A DNA stretch of 64,000 nt, from NCBI RefSeq assembly GCF_036324505.1, contig NC_086357.1, positions 22,083,293-22,147,292 of the forward strand. The letters run 5' to 3'. The DNA comes from Eleginops maclovinus. Taxonomy: Eukaryota; Chordata; Actinopteri; Perciformes; Eleginopidae. This document shows positions 46,741-60,529 of the stretch, piece after piece; positions within the stretch are counted from its first letter, which is position 1; every line of letters begins with the position of its first letter. The notes beneath the pieces were generated by a model. It was not told the DNA's origin. It worked only from the letters and a program-made list of their open reading frames with translations, and searched no databases. Both the position numbers and the translations under genes were made by a program.

Positions 46741-48608
46741 TATATATGTTGTATTTCACCATGATGCTTGCCATGTATGTGCATGTTTTCAGTGAATAAT
46801 TCAATAAGACATGTTCCTTTTTACAGAAGCTACATGGAGGACCTGCTTCTTCTAACTCCAGCAGCACTTATGATGACACCGGCCTGATTTCATGTCATAG
46901 TTTCATCATTTTGGTGTCAAGGCTGCTCTTGGCCCATAAAAGCCATCAGTAAAAACACCATTTAGCGCTGCATGCAGGGCCTTGATAGACCATACAGCAG
47001 AAACAGCGCATCCTTCACTAAGCACCCCTCTGGGATGGATTAGGCTTCACTGCTTTCACATACATGTAAGTACACATACGAGAGTGACACAAGGTTGCTC
47101 ATATAAGCGTTAACACTGTAAATATGCTGGCAACACACACAGAACCATTATATACGCACACGCACATACGGGCTGTCAGAGAAATCCAACGGCCTAAACA
47201 AACACGCAGCAGGAACATATAGAGTACATAATGTGCTGTAAGCATACGAATATAATATATCAAGAGACATCCACGCTACCACAAACAAACAGTGGGAGGT
47301 TACTCTTGGTAACTGCTGCATCAACTATCCCTATAGCGTATTTGCCAGGCCAAAGAGCCCGAGATCAAACCGTAATGTGTTACCGACCAGCAGCCTCACA
47401 GGGAGAAAGCTTCCGCATTCCAGCAGTGCACATTTCCTCCGTGCACACCGACTGAGTCGATTCCATCTCAGGGAGGATTTGGAGACCAGTGATCATGAAT
47501 TCTCTCTATGCCGCTGGCAGAGAGGGTGATGGATATTGAAGATGACACCTTAAAGACTCACCCACATATCTGCGCTCGCACACCCACGTGCACATAGATA
47601 TGTTCATACGTACATGTAAGAAAACACAAAAAATGCACATGTAGCACACGCAGGACCTCCTGTATGTCACTCAATATTCTCACAAGAGCTCGACAGGTTT
47701 TATGCATCAGTGCGATATAATAGCCACCCTGTTTGGGGACTTCAGCTTCGTCTCGGCCCCCGCTGCATCCCTTTCATATGCAATTACAGCCTTCTGACTT
47801 GGTCCCCCCTTCTGTAAATGCTCCTTGTAAAACTGTATAGTAATGGCATGCACGTGTGTGTGTTTCTCTTTCTTCCCGTACAGTCCTTAACTCATAGCCC
47901 AGTCGTCAGCCTCCACAACCCACCTAGGAACAGCTGAACAGAGAAGAATAGGAAGAGAAATTGCCTAAAATATTAATCTCCACTGTATACGTCTGAGCAC
48001 ATTTACATTCGATATGATAACAAATGTGAAATATTACTCGCAGCCTTGTGTGGAATTCAGTGCATTACGGTGGCGGTCATAAATCCTCAAGCTGCTGTGC
48101 AGCGTCGTGTGTACGTAGCTACTGTATATAAACATTTACAATATGGCACTGCTATTTATATTGTCTCCCTTCATAATGCCATCTGAAGGGCACTTTGGCA
48201 TCCGTTATAATATGGATTTTTTTCTCCCCCATTTTCCCCCCCTATCCCATTTATTGCCATTCTTCTTCCCCTTCCAGATTGTGTTTCTATACAGTAGAAT
48301 GGGCCTTTTACCTTTGGCAGTATTTAACACAGCACTAGCCTGTTTCTTAATTATTTTCTCATCGCTCCGCTGACACTGATTCATGAGGGTAATGTTGGAC
48401 ACACCCCCTCGGCCAGCCCCCTCAACCAACCCCCACCTCCCTTCTCCTCCACGCACAGTTTCCCACTCCTTCCATCTCTCCCTTACAGTAGATTTGCTTT
48501 TTTTTTATTGTCTCTGACATATTTTCCCCCTCTTTTGTCACTCTCCTTCTGCTTTACTATCTCCATCTCCTTACTTTCTCTCATATTACCTTGTCATTAT
48601 CTTGGATA

Positions 48609-48650
48609 GCTAATGAGTTACCATGAAGGTAACTCATTAGCCTTCATGGT
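48609..48650. repeat. Two overlapping, mutually exclusive hairpins
   Basis: A perfect 14-bp stem pairs 48609-48622 with 48628-48641 (loop atgaa). A second 10-bp stem pairs 48620-48629 (accatgaagg) with 48641-48650 (ccttcatggt). They share bases, so only one can form. No function is known. Confidence 0.75.
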
Positions 48651-49996
48651 TGCTCTAAAGTAATTACGTTTTTTTCTCATTTGGAAGGACAAAATTGACT
48701 ACAGCAAGAGCAAACAAACTTCATTATACACCGAGCTAAACTGAGCCCCATGTGATATCCTGCTCGCCCTGATCTTATTGTGTTAAATATAGCGTGCACT
48801 ACCAATATCCTGTCACCTCCTCACCCCTGCACAGCTGCAATATCATCAAATATAAACCCATGCTGGAACAAAAACCCTCTATCTGAGGAAAGACAATGGA
48901 AAAAGGTGGACAGAATGAAAGTGTAAGATAATACCTAAAGGTTACAGTATTAACGCTGCAAACAAAAGCAATAAAAGTAGAGAGAAATGCAGAAGAAAAA
49001 GATGATGAAAATGGTCTACGAGCACAAGAGAGAGAGAGAGAAATGAAAGGGAGGAGGCTTAGGAGATAAAGAGCGAGGGGCCATGCCCAACTCCAGCTCA
49101 AGAGAGAGGGAGGATGTACCAGAATATGGGCTATCTCTCTGAAGCTTTGTCTGCAAGAGCAACTGAGCCGGCAGATGACTTTGCTGCACACGGACAAAAG
49201 AGGCTTACAGGCCACCCTGCATGTCAGCTTTCCCCCGGCCAGAAGTGTGAGAGCTGTAGGGGAATATAGGGTGCGCTGGAGCACTCACCTGCCGCGACCT
49301 ACACAGACCTTGGTGAAAGTAGATTCAGATTTGCTCTGTACATGTGACATCAGCCAGCAGCTTCATTTTGCATATACTCCAGTTCAGTGCGGATCTCTGA
49401 AAGAACTGCAGTGTTAACAGTTATGAGGTGGGGAAATGCTGTATGAGGTAAAGTTGGGAGTACATAAATAAATACATAAGCCCTAAAGCATGTCACTGCT
49501 GTACTTTTATATTTCACCATCCCATATTATGAGTACGAGTGTAGTCCTGATAGCAGACGAGATGCTAAACTTTTCTACCCTCTGTAGTGCTGATGTGACT
49601 ACAGGGGGAGAGTTAACCCTGTCCGTCAAACTGACAGCCCGGCCGTCTTATCTGCTCTCTATTGGCGACGGTACTCTTTAATTAGGAAGGTCAATCTGCA
49701 CTTTTTTTTAGGGAATGTGATTCTAATTAAAGCATTTCCAAAACCAGGACAGGCGTAGTGTTTTGGAGGCCTAAGGCAAACAGCTCTTCCTCATTCTCTT
49801 TTCTCACTTTTTTTTAACTCTACTTGTCTGAAAGATCTAGTTATATCACATTTCTTTTTACTGACTGTCAGACTAATGAACTGCTACAAAGTTTTCCAAA
49901 AGATATCTTCTATATTACAGCTGCGAGAGAGTACAGCATCTCACAGATGTAACAATATATAGGCTACTCTCTGCTTCCTGACACAATCCATTGATA

Positions 49997-50554
49997 CACT
50001 ATATAGACAAAAGTATTGGGACCCTCCTCTTCATCATTGAATTCAGGTGTTTCATTCAGTCCCTTTGGCACTGTTTATAAAATCAAGCACCTAGACATGC
50101 AGTCTGCCTTTTTGGTCGTTCTAAAGAGCTCACTGGACTCGAACGTGGAACTGTAATATGATGCCACCGTTGCAACAAGTCAGTTCGTGAAATTTCTTCT
50201 CTCCTAAATATTCCACGACCACCTGTAAGGGGTATTATTGCAAAGTGGAAACGTTTAGGAACCTCAGGCCCATTGAACACCTTTGGGGTGAACTAGAACG
50301 GAGATTGTGAGCCAGGTCCTCTCGTCCATCCTCAGTGTCTGACCTTACAAAGGCTCTTCTGGATGAATGGGCAAAAACTCCCACAGACACATTCCAACAT
50401 CTTGTAGAAAGCCTTCCCGGAAGAGTGGAAGCTGTTACAGCTGCAAAGGGGGGGGACCAACTTCAAATGAATGCCTAAGAATTTGGAATGGGATGTCATA
50501 AAAGCTCCTGTAGGTGTAATATGTAGGTGTCCCAATACTTTTGTCTATATAGTG
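49997..50554 (+). mobile_element. Tc1-like transposon relic, internally deleted (558 bp)
   Basis: Bounded by TA, with matching ends cactatatagacaaaagtat. The interior keeps the start of a DNA-binding region (about 50085-50258), then jumps directly to the C-terminal end of a transposase (PIEHLWGELERR, then a stop, then SVSDLTKALLDEWAKTPTDT, with the catalytic Glu). The central part holding the catalytic Asp residues is missing. It belongs to a different family from the element at 45192. Confidence 0.88.
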
Positions 50555-50816
50555 TATGTGCTGTGAGTCTCTCGCTATAACATTGTATCTTCTATTCCCT
50601 TTAGCAGTTTTGGGAATTTCCATATTGTCCCATCCCATTCTCCGTTGCTTCCTCCCTCAAAAGGTCAAAACGCAGCCAGACCAAATGTGGCAGCTAACAT
50701 CATCCCTCTGCAGAGCGTACAGAGTTTGTACGACAGATAGAGACGTATAAGAACAGAAACAGACATCTGTGTGTGCCTTGTGGCAAAAATGACCCCCACA
50801 ATGTTCTCTATCTCAA

Positions 50817-50818
<2 letters not shown>

Positions 50819-50850
<32 letters not shown>

Positions 50851-50874
50851 CCCCCCCACACACACACACACACA
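50819..50874. repeat. (CA)n microsatellite interrupted by C-run
   Basis: CA units around a run of about ten C; UG-rich with a G-run in the celf5 transcript. Confidence 0.95.
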
Positions 50875-53857
50875 GCTCTGCTCTATCTCTCTCCCTGGCT
50901 GTAATCGTCTTGACAGCCCATTTGTTTTCATTTCAATGATATTTTGCTTGATATCTAATGAAATAAATATCTATATATTGAACGTATCATCAAGAGGGGA
51001 GAATGAGAATCTTCATAGGATGTCAGTTACATATTTCGCGTTGCTGTTTTGCTTCATGCATCAGATATATTGGAGAGCAAATCATCTGGTTTCCTGGCAT
51101 GAATAGAGACGTATTGTAAAGCTGTCTTCATTTTGCATAAAGAAGGTACAAATGCAATCCATATCCTTGAATATGATATATATATATTGAGGAATGGAGA
51201 AATGTGGATCTGTCAAGTTAATACCTGGTGGCATTAGACCACAAATAGGCCGACTTATTTCTCTCTCCGTCCTAGACTAAACTATCAGGCAGCTGGCCTT
51301 TTCCTCTGGCTCTCTATCTCTTCAGAGCTCTTTCTCCCTCACTGACAAACCTTACAGTAAGCATTTTAATTCAGCCTGACCTTTACTGATCTCACCCAGG
51401 CAATTCTTCCCGTTGCTTAGGGCCAAAACAAGATGAAATTTGAATTTCAGCTGAGAATAATTTAAGAGAAACTATGTTCCAGTTTAGGTACTGCAAAATG
51501 TCTGAATGGACTTTCCATACTAAGAACTCCCGTCTCTCTTGCTGATGCTCTCTTGCCTATGGGACACATAAAGTCAGTGTGATGCGATTGAGTGAGGAGG
51601 GGGGAGACAGGGGAGAGCACAACATCCCCACATGTATGCACACATGGCACACACGCTGGCACACAAATGGACATGCTCCAACTCTGAGACACTGAGCACC
51701 AGAGGGCTTTGTGTGCAGGGATGAGAAATGCGGTGTCAGCGCGCACCACATGGAAGTTTAGAGGGGAGGAAAAAGCTAAATAGTGTAAAAAAAAAGGAGC
51801 GTGTGATGAAAAATGCAGGCGGGGGAGAGGGGGACAGTGGCTCACAGTTGCCTGCGGATCCTCTCCTCCTCTTTATCCTGTTGCCTTTACTGACAATGCT
51901 GTTTCTCTTACGGTCCACCCACAACCCCCCACACACGCACACGATTAAAAAATGACATTCAGACAAACTGTATGTACACACACTTGAATCTGCAGACAAC
52001 CTACTACAGTTAATGTATGGCCACTGTGCTAATTAGGCCTAATTAGTAAGGTCATATTTGTGGGCTCGGAGTGAGCGTTTCTTATTTGTCGGTTCTTTGG
52101 GGGTGTATCGGAGTTAGCACTTGTCAGATCTTTGCGCACGGAGCCAGTACGGAGATTGACACGTGGCTATCACGCTTGTGTCTTTTTACAACAATAAAAC
52201 AATAAGAGAAACCAAGAGAAGCTTCAGTTAAAGTAAAAAAAAAAACCAGCCTTGCCTCTTTATTGGGGGACATCGGCATTTCAGCTAGCTGTGGAGCTTT
52301 GCCAAGGCTCCCGCGCTGCAAGGAGCTCTTATATGTGAATACAAATTATTAACAATGCGCTCAGTCAATCAATTATAGATAATCATACCAATTGATGTTG
52401 AATCGGGACTGTTTCCAATAAAAATGTGAATGTTTGTGAGGTATTTTTTGCTTTACATTGCCCCCATCATGCAAGAATACATGAGCCTACAGATCTTCAG
52501 TGTTGATAACATGTCACTGGTGAAGCAAAAAAGCACCCACATGAGAAGAACAAGTGGAAAACATCCAAATAGTTCTCCAGTTATTCTGTAATACTTCCAG
52601 GGAAACGCAGAAACACATACTATGGCTAAACAACAAATCTATCATCTATCAGATCGACTGTTTTATCCAAATAGCTAGAGAAGCATACAACGAAATACCA
52701 AGGTGACTTATCCATATGTGTACTTGATGATTTTTTACATTGAATTACATCATTTTAAAAGTGTAAAATACAAACTCACTATAAAGAACATACCTAACTC
52801 CAGCACAAGCTATGGAGTGAAGCAACACAAATGTATGATGACAAAACTACATGTAACAAATGCTCAAAACAGTGCAACATGTTTCCCGTGTTCAGCTGAT
52901 GGAGAAACCTGCTGCCTGTCAATTTCCAGTCCGGTGATAAGTATAATCAAAGACACCGTATTCTGTTCCATTCTCCCCGACTACCTTCACCAGATCACAC
53001 GATAGAAGTGATGTAATGAAAGAGAAACACTGGCGATTACACATCCTGCAGAACAACTCAATCAGTTTTAACAACCTAAACCTCCCTGCCCACTGCAATC
53101 CGTTCATCCGCCTACATGTGCACACAACACATATCCTTTTTGCTTCTACTTCAAATATTTTAGGGTTGTTTTTTTACACACTGATGTCTGATGTCAGGTC
53201 GATCTGTCAGGAGTTTCTTCTGTTGCTATACAAACAGCATGTCGTCCTTTTCACTCCACAGCTGTCTGACAATGTTAATCTGCGTTGACAGAACACATTA
53301 CAGAGCTTTAGAGGGGGAGAGGTTAGGCATCAACACAGAAAAGGAATTTAAATTGGTAAACCTCTTATAAGGCATCAACTTTTATGAGCAAATGCCCACT
53401 AGACTTAACCCTGCCCTTTCAGATTAATTCATTATGGCTTGTGCATATATGCATGCTAATAACTGCAGTCCATGCTTACGGTAATGGTGTGTGTGCGTTA
53501 CGTGTGTGTATACAGCTGTGGATATGATGGGGTGTGTTTGTCACATCAAGCCAAGAAATTATTTTAATCTTCTCGGAGCCCCATCAGCAGTTTATCAACC
53601 GCGCCACCTTTACTGGGGGTTGGAGGGGGGGGGGTGTATTGAAATGACTGGCAGAAGTCAGAGAGGAGGGGTGTCTGCATTTCAAATATCAATTGGCGCT
53701 GTCATCGTGGCCCCGGTATGGTGAAGGATTATCTGAAATTAGTTTAGTTAATTCATCATCTTAAAGGGCAGTTGCTTTGCCGCTGATTAGTTATTGTACA
53801 CACTTGTCAATTAAGGATCCTGAGGGGAATCGGTCCCACGAGGACTGAAGCTAACAT

Positions 53858-53859
<2 letters not shown>

Positions 53860-53899
<40 letters not shown>
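53860..53899. repeat. (CA)n microsatellite
   Basis: About 20 CA units; (UG)n in the celf5 transcript. Confidence 0.97.
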
Positions 53900-53900
<1 letters not shown>

Positions 53901-54847
53901 GAAGAAAGGGAGAGGAGACAGACAGAGAGGCATGTGTGACAGAGGGAAAACAAAAGGAAATATAGAAGGAGCTAGACCTAGGATAGACCGCCACCTGACA
54001 TGTTTCACTATGACATCCGGGTAAGAGATAATAACAAAGCGTTACTGGTAAAGGACTTTTTATAAACCAAGCACAGCTCAGCGCATACAAATTAGAACAG
54101 AAAACAAGACTTTCATTTCACATGCAGCATAAAAACATACTATAACAATTCAAGGAACTCAAGGAGCTAAAAGCTGTGATAATGCAAAAAAACAATCAAA
54201 TAAATAATGAGCCAAACATTCATAAAGGAAGACACAATAAATGAATACAATTCAATATTAAAACCTGTGTAGACATAAGGAATAAATACAAAAAACAAAA
54301 TAATACAAATAATACAGATTTAAAGAGCGATTCAAAAGGGGATGTTGATTCTATCTCTTCAGCTGTCGTCTAAAAATGTCCGATGAGTTTGTGCGGTATA
54401 AATGTTTTTGTCCTGCTAGAAGCAGATGAAATATGGCCTTCGAAGTGAATCTGTTCCTGTGCAGGGACGCTGTTGTGTTGTTATAGATGTTTGGAATTAG
54501 AAAAAATCAATGAGAGAGTCTTCATACAAAGAGGCCAAGTGGAGGCCATCACATTGACCTCTCCACAGGTTTCTATTCCCATAGTTACCGTTGCTACGAT
54601 ACTGGATTCCGCTCACCATTCTATACATGGACGAATAAAGAAACGCTGTCAGAGACGACAGTAGACAGATATAGACTGAACATCACTTCATGGATTCAAA
54701 GCAGCTAAATGTTTGGATTCAACTTTTAGAGTTGAATTTATAGATCTGGGATCAAATGTAGGACTAAAACTGAGCTTCCTACATTGATTTATTACCTGTA
54801 TTATTACAATAACTTACCATGGAATATAATAAGATGTTATGGACTGT

Positions 54848-55092
54848 ACATCTGGACTTATATAGGGCTTTATCCAGTCTTTACGACCCCTCAAAGCGCT
54901 TCACGTACTACAAGTCATTCACCCTTTCACACCTCATTCATACAGAGCAGGCACAATTGGTTAAGGGATTAAGTGTCATGAGAAAGTTAACTATCTTCCC
55001 CAAGAACACATCGACATGTTGTCTGGCTGGGATCAAACCCACAACCTTCTGGTTTAAAGACCACCGCGCTCCCTCGCAGCCACAGCCGCCCC
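54848..55092 (-). mobile_element. tRNA-derived SINE, diverged
   Basis: On the minus strand it begins gggcggctgtggctgcgagg (A-box-like), followed by ggtttgatccc (B box) in the tRNA-like head, then cgatgtgttcttggggaaga and acttaatccctta, and ends gaagcgctttgaggggtcgt and the tail ctatataagtcc. This order is that of a widespread fish SINE. No target duplication was recognised, and CpG decay is evident. Confidence 0.75.
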
Positions 55093-57557
55093 CAATACAA
55101 CTTTGCCATTATCAAAAACTATAACAAGAAAGATACACTTACATACATTACTGTTCTGGTTAATCCAGACATTTACAGGGAAGGATTGAGAGCCAATTGT
55201 ACACAAAAAATCCTGTATGTTTGAGGAAAACACATTTATAGAAAACATTATGATATGGAAATGTTTAAATGGAGCTTTTAACTTGGTAAATAAATAATCA
55301 ATAAATACAAATGTTGACAAATTAAGTCTTTTGATACAAATCGTCATTTTCCCAGTGCTGTTTCCTCATATACAAACATGCTACGGTATGTTTTGTCACC
55401 GCTGACGAAACATTTGACATCGCTTGTTAGTCCTGTTCCTAGGGACCCATATTACTGCTGGTTATAATCCTTCTGGCTTGTACCGTATCCTTCCATAAAG
55501 TTAATTACGTCCACCTTTCATCCCAAGTGGAAACCTGTCCCTGATAAGGTGTTTAGAATGAAAAAGCTACCCATTTAATCCTATTGGGGCTGTGGCATTT
55601 CTACTCCTCATTTGCTAATGCTTTGTCTATTTTATTCCCCCTAAAGACCCCCTAGTTGGTAGTAAGCAACCTCAACACCTCAGACATCGTAGGCAGGGGC
55701 TTTAGGCCTGAATATCTGTGTGTGGAAAAGAAATAACTTTCCAAATCACCAGCAATCGACAAAAAGCAATTGCTTCTGTGAATTACATTTCTAATGGATT
55801 TTTTTTCCCGGGATATTACAATACATTTCTTACTTTGATTTCCAGAGACAGAAAAATGTTAAGTGAGTTTTTGTAGTCACTTCTATGCAGACACTTGGAT
55901 CCATTTAAAGGAAATTGATTGTAGGGAAACCTGGATATGTTGCTTTCATTGACGCTAAAGGAATTTTAGTGAGGAAAGGAGTTGCTGCTGCCACAGATAT
56001 GGAAGGTTTCCATGCACAGTTTAACAAAGATAAGCAGTGAAGCACAGTTTAAAGTCAAATCTTGTGTAGAATCAACAACACATGGAATATATTGTGTCAT
56101 GTTGACCTGTGCCTGCCTCTTTTCACCCAAGTACCAAAAAACGGCCTAACAGTCACCGAAGCAATCCAACAAAATGTGACCCAATGTTCTCCATTTAAAA
56201 GCAATGCCGACCCAAAGTGCACTGAGGGGGGGCGGACAGCAATGAAAAGAAGAAAGGGCTTCCATAAATGCAAACAAAAGTGGTCTAAAACCACAGGGGT
56301 GAAGGTAACCTTTGCATTGGAGGACAGTGTTATTAGAGAAGCCAAAGTCAGAGCAGTCATTTCACTGTCCTGTCAGAAAAGGCTTTTTCCCATCAGCTTC
56401 ACAGCTGACTTCTGAAAATACAAAGGGGGGGTAAAAAACAAATTCAAATGCCAGAAAATGAAATAATAGAGTGTTTCTAAAATTTCCAATTCAATTTCCT
56501 CCTGCTGACCTGCAGTAACAAGAGAAATCAATGCAGCCGGGAGTAAAACATTCTGACATGAAGGATGGCAATAGCCTCCTTTTCCCCAAGCATAACCAAG
56601 GACCATCTTTGTTTTGAAAGATTACTCAGAAAAATTAATCACTCAGGAGGAAAATACTGGCACTTCTTGCTGTCTGCAGAAGAAGGCACGAACCCAGGAA
56701 TACACACTCTGCTTCGAGTTTGCCTTAGAGAAATGGCGTTAATATATCACAGCTTTTATTCCTCAGTGCTGCCCTGTGCATTGTGTCCAGTCCAGTGCAC
56801 ATTTGAAACTTTTAAAGCTAAGCACAAACTCATTCCTGCAGTCACTTCAGAGGAGAATCTGCACAAATGTCAATAGCAAAAACAGTTATTTCATCCTATG
56901 GGGTGTCACATCTTGTGTTTTTACTCTAGTATCCAAAGTGAGAGATCTCTGCCTTTCCTTTCTGCCTACAGCGAAACACATCCATCACCGGGGTGTCAAC
57001 GCTACGATCTGGCCTGTAGGATGGTGCTGTGAACACCCTTCCCAGGTCTAAATTAAAACCCCTGATCAGAGGTGTTACCCGGGATTAACGCAGGTGCTTG
57101 CACTCAACACAGGAGGCTTAGACAGGGAGAGCTAGCGCAGAATTATAGCCACGACTTCTCTCTGTAGACTTCAAAGATGTAGGGATAATAAGGAAACGAG
57201 AGGGAGAGAATAAGTGCAGTCTCCATGGCAGCAGGTGATGGAGGCCCTGCCCTCAGAGACACTTAAGAGCCTCACATCTGGTCCCTTCAACCAGAGAGCA
57301 GACCTCTAGCAACACGGCTTTATAACGATTGGAGAATAAAATAAGGAAAAGACAGGTTCCAAAGTGTGGAAATAGACAGAGACATTAAATACATTAAGGT
57401 TGCTCACACACACTCACATGAATGTTCAGTTAGACTGATGCACAACATGCAACTAGTAATTATTATCTTACCAAGGCATCAGGTTGGGTAGTTTTCAACT
57501 ACAGATGTGTTCATGTCCATGGTACCCATTGTATAGTATAAGATCAGTTTGGCAATA

Positions 57558-58048
57558 AAGGATTTCAGAAGAGGAAAGTGACTAAGTACATTTACTCAAG
57601 TACAGTACTTGAGTACAATTTTGAGGGAATTGAGTATTATCATGTTATGCTACTTTGTATTTCCACCCCACTACAATCAGAGGTAAATGGTGTACTTTTA
57701 CTACACTACATTTATTTAATACCTTTACTTATTTGCAGATTTGGATTAATCATGTGAAATATAATCAACACTTAAATCAGACTTTAGTTTACCTTTAGCA
57801 GCTTTAATGCATCAATAATTATAAACAAAACATATCATATATATTATTCTGAAATGGACCGATCTGCAGAATGACTACTTTTACTTTTGGTACTTGAAGT
57901 ATATTTTGATGTCAATACTTTTCTACTTTTACTTGAGAAACATTGTGAATGCTTGACTTTTACTTGTAACAGAGTATTCCCACACTCTGATACTTCTACT
58001 TTTGCTCAAGTACACTATCTGAGTACTTTTTCCACCTCTGAAGGATTT
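57558..58048. mobile_element. hAT-like nonautonomous repeat, 475 bp, perfect 8-bp TSD
   Basis: The element is 57566-58040 with identical duplications aaggattt at 57558-57565 and 58041-58048. It starts cagaagagga and ends tccacctctg, an imperfect inverted repeat. The body has the repeated phrases aagtacatttactcaagtac and gtacttgaagt, typical of an abundant fish repeat. It has no coding potential. Confidence 0.85.
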
Positions 58049-58353
58049 CATTAACACCAATTTTACAGAAGGAGAGAGAGCGTTCTGACATTTTTTTGAT
58101 TTGACCCAAAAGGACTAACAGTTAGGATTACTTGTCCTATTTTCACACTGTCTCTTCTTATTTATAAAAATACAATACTTAATATGCTTAGGAGCAATTT
58201 GGCATTGCAGAATCACAACTATAATTTAAAAGAAGATACTTGTACAGTTAATGTGAAAATCTTAGCCAAAAAAAAGCGATATAGAGTGAAGAGGAGCAGC
58301 AGTGAGCTGAGAACAGCGTAGTGGCTGACTGTACAGCGACACAAAGAAGCAGT

Positions 58354-58355
<2 letters not shown>

Positions 58356-58432
<77 letters not shown>
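58356..58432. repeat. Long (CA)n microsatellite
   Basis: About 38 perfect CA units; (UG)n in the celf5 transcript. Open frames through it are artefacts. Confidence 0.98.
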
Positions 58433-58435
<3 letters not shown>

Positions 58436-60529
58436 TATTTGACACAAATTTCAATTGACCACAGCCACAATGAAGGCCACAGCCATGCATAATGAATAGT
58501 TATGTGTCAAAACACCCTGGAGCAAAAGAGAAAGAAACACTGTTGTGAAATCAGTTACAGGATTGCAAGAGGAGAGAAAATGGCCCCTGTACCATTCCGT
58601 GTGAACTCTGACCTGAAGGTGGGAATCTATCAAGCTTTTTGTGCCGGAGGGCTCTCACAGTATTGTCAAAATATAGTATAGTTCCTCTAAACTTATCTTC
58701 AAACATGCTTTCCAACCAGCACTTGTCTTCACAAAAGACAGAGAGGGACCTTTGCTTCGGAAAGTGTGTCTGGGAGAAAATGGAGGAAGGTGACTCACTG
58801 TCCACAGAACAGGAAAAAAAGAGGCCAAATAACTGTTGAAGCGTGAAAGTCTGAAACAGTTCTTTCCCTCTTTCCTCTCGGAGCAAAAGAAAGCTATTCA
58901 AGTCCAGAGATTTCGAAATGTTATTTTTCATTTCCTTTTTTTGAGGCACAAGGAAACCTGCAAAGCCATGGTTACAGCAGTTTAGTAGCCATCCTATTTC
59001 AAAATTGAGCTCTTTTCAGATGTTGTGAGCCATTCAGACCTCCTGGGATTCTTTGCAGTGAACTGTAGGAGCCTCGGCTTGAGTGAAATTGTTGAAAAAG
59101 ATTTTTCTTACAGTGCGTCGTTTCCCTTCTTTACCAGCCATAGCTTACCCCGGCACCATGCAGAGGGCTATCTAGTGCTGCTTGACGTCTGATCTGCTCT
59201 CATGCGAGTCCACCATCCCCCCTCTCACTCCCTTTCATCATATCCCAATATACATTACTTCAGCTGTGCATTGATATTCAACATGATTCCTCCAAGTATT
59301 TTATCTATTGCATGTTTTTGTGTATCTTTCCTCAACTCTGTAGTTGAATATCTTGTGCTAAGACACACAATCGGGCTGCAACATGCCTTATCTACTATGA
59401 CAAATAACTGTTGAGCAGCAGCAACAACAAAAGCAGATTACCATGCAGAGCATACTGTAGCCTTTAATGCAGCAGCAATACAAAACGAAGAGGCAGCTGT
59501 TGTAAAGCAGTCACTTAATTTCCTCCCAAACACTTTTCCTCCATCATATTAAAGCTGTTAAACAGGGCTGAGTGTTGCTAAGAGATGTTATGTTTCCCTT
59601 ATATAAAAACTCATATTCTCATCAGAGGAGCGTCTTCAGAGTAGGGTCATCACTCATCAGTGGATGAACAATAAACCTCTGGTGCTCAAGACATCCTTGA
59701 TAGCCATCTTAAAAAAAACACCGCTGGGATTACTCCTCGTCAGCCGGCGTGTGAAGTGTACATTATGGTAATTCATCCATCAGAAAAAATATTATATTTC
59801 TTGATTTTTGCTTAACCCTCATCTCCACCTTACCCGTCTTCAGCTCCAAGAGACAATTTAGACTCGTCCTTGGCTCAAAGGCAGCACTACTTGAAATGCC
59901 TTTAGATTTGGTGCACACACACATCAAAGAGACCAGGAGCTTATTTTCAAGTATTTTGCACCCTGAGGCAAGTAGCTACTTCTGAGGCTGCTGTGTTCCC
60001 TGTAAATAGCTTGGTTTTCTGTTGCGCACATCCCAGCAAAGCACCATCATGCAGAGAGCTGTGGGCAGGGGACTCCTATCCAACGCCCCCCACCCCCCCA
60101 CCCTATCACCAGAGGTAAGAGGGAAAAATCACTGTGCATAATAGTTCTGCCGATTGCTTTCCTAAGGTGTTGATCAGTAATGCTCACAACAACTAAACTC
60201 AATCCGAGGCGGCCAGGGCATCCAGAGTATGTTGTGCTTCTCGCCTTTGAAGGATCAAACTTCTCGTCCTGCGTTTGATGGTGCCACCCTGTGATGTGCT
60301 TGAATTTTCAGAGCGTCTTTTATCCGATGTTCAACTTGTGAAAAACAATGTCTTTTGTTATGGGGAAAAAAAATGCAGCAATTATATTTCCACCTGATAC
60401 TGTTTTACAGGTTGCCCCAAAAAATATTGTATTTACTTTTTTTTTGTGTGATCATCATTTGAATGTCTACAGGACTTGCTATTTATTAGCCTTTATGCTG
60501 TGTACAACATCTCTTGACATTAAACCAAT

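Noticed and set aside
49261..49320. Donor-like actcacctgccgcgacc as a missing celf5 exon
   Set aside because: The minus-strand translation does not match any CELF RRM1 or adjacent segment and no acceptor lies at the expected distance.
58219..58490. Cys/Val repeat frames
   Set aside because: Translation of the CA microsatellite in several frames.
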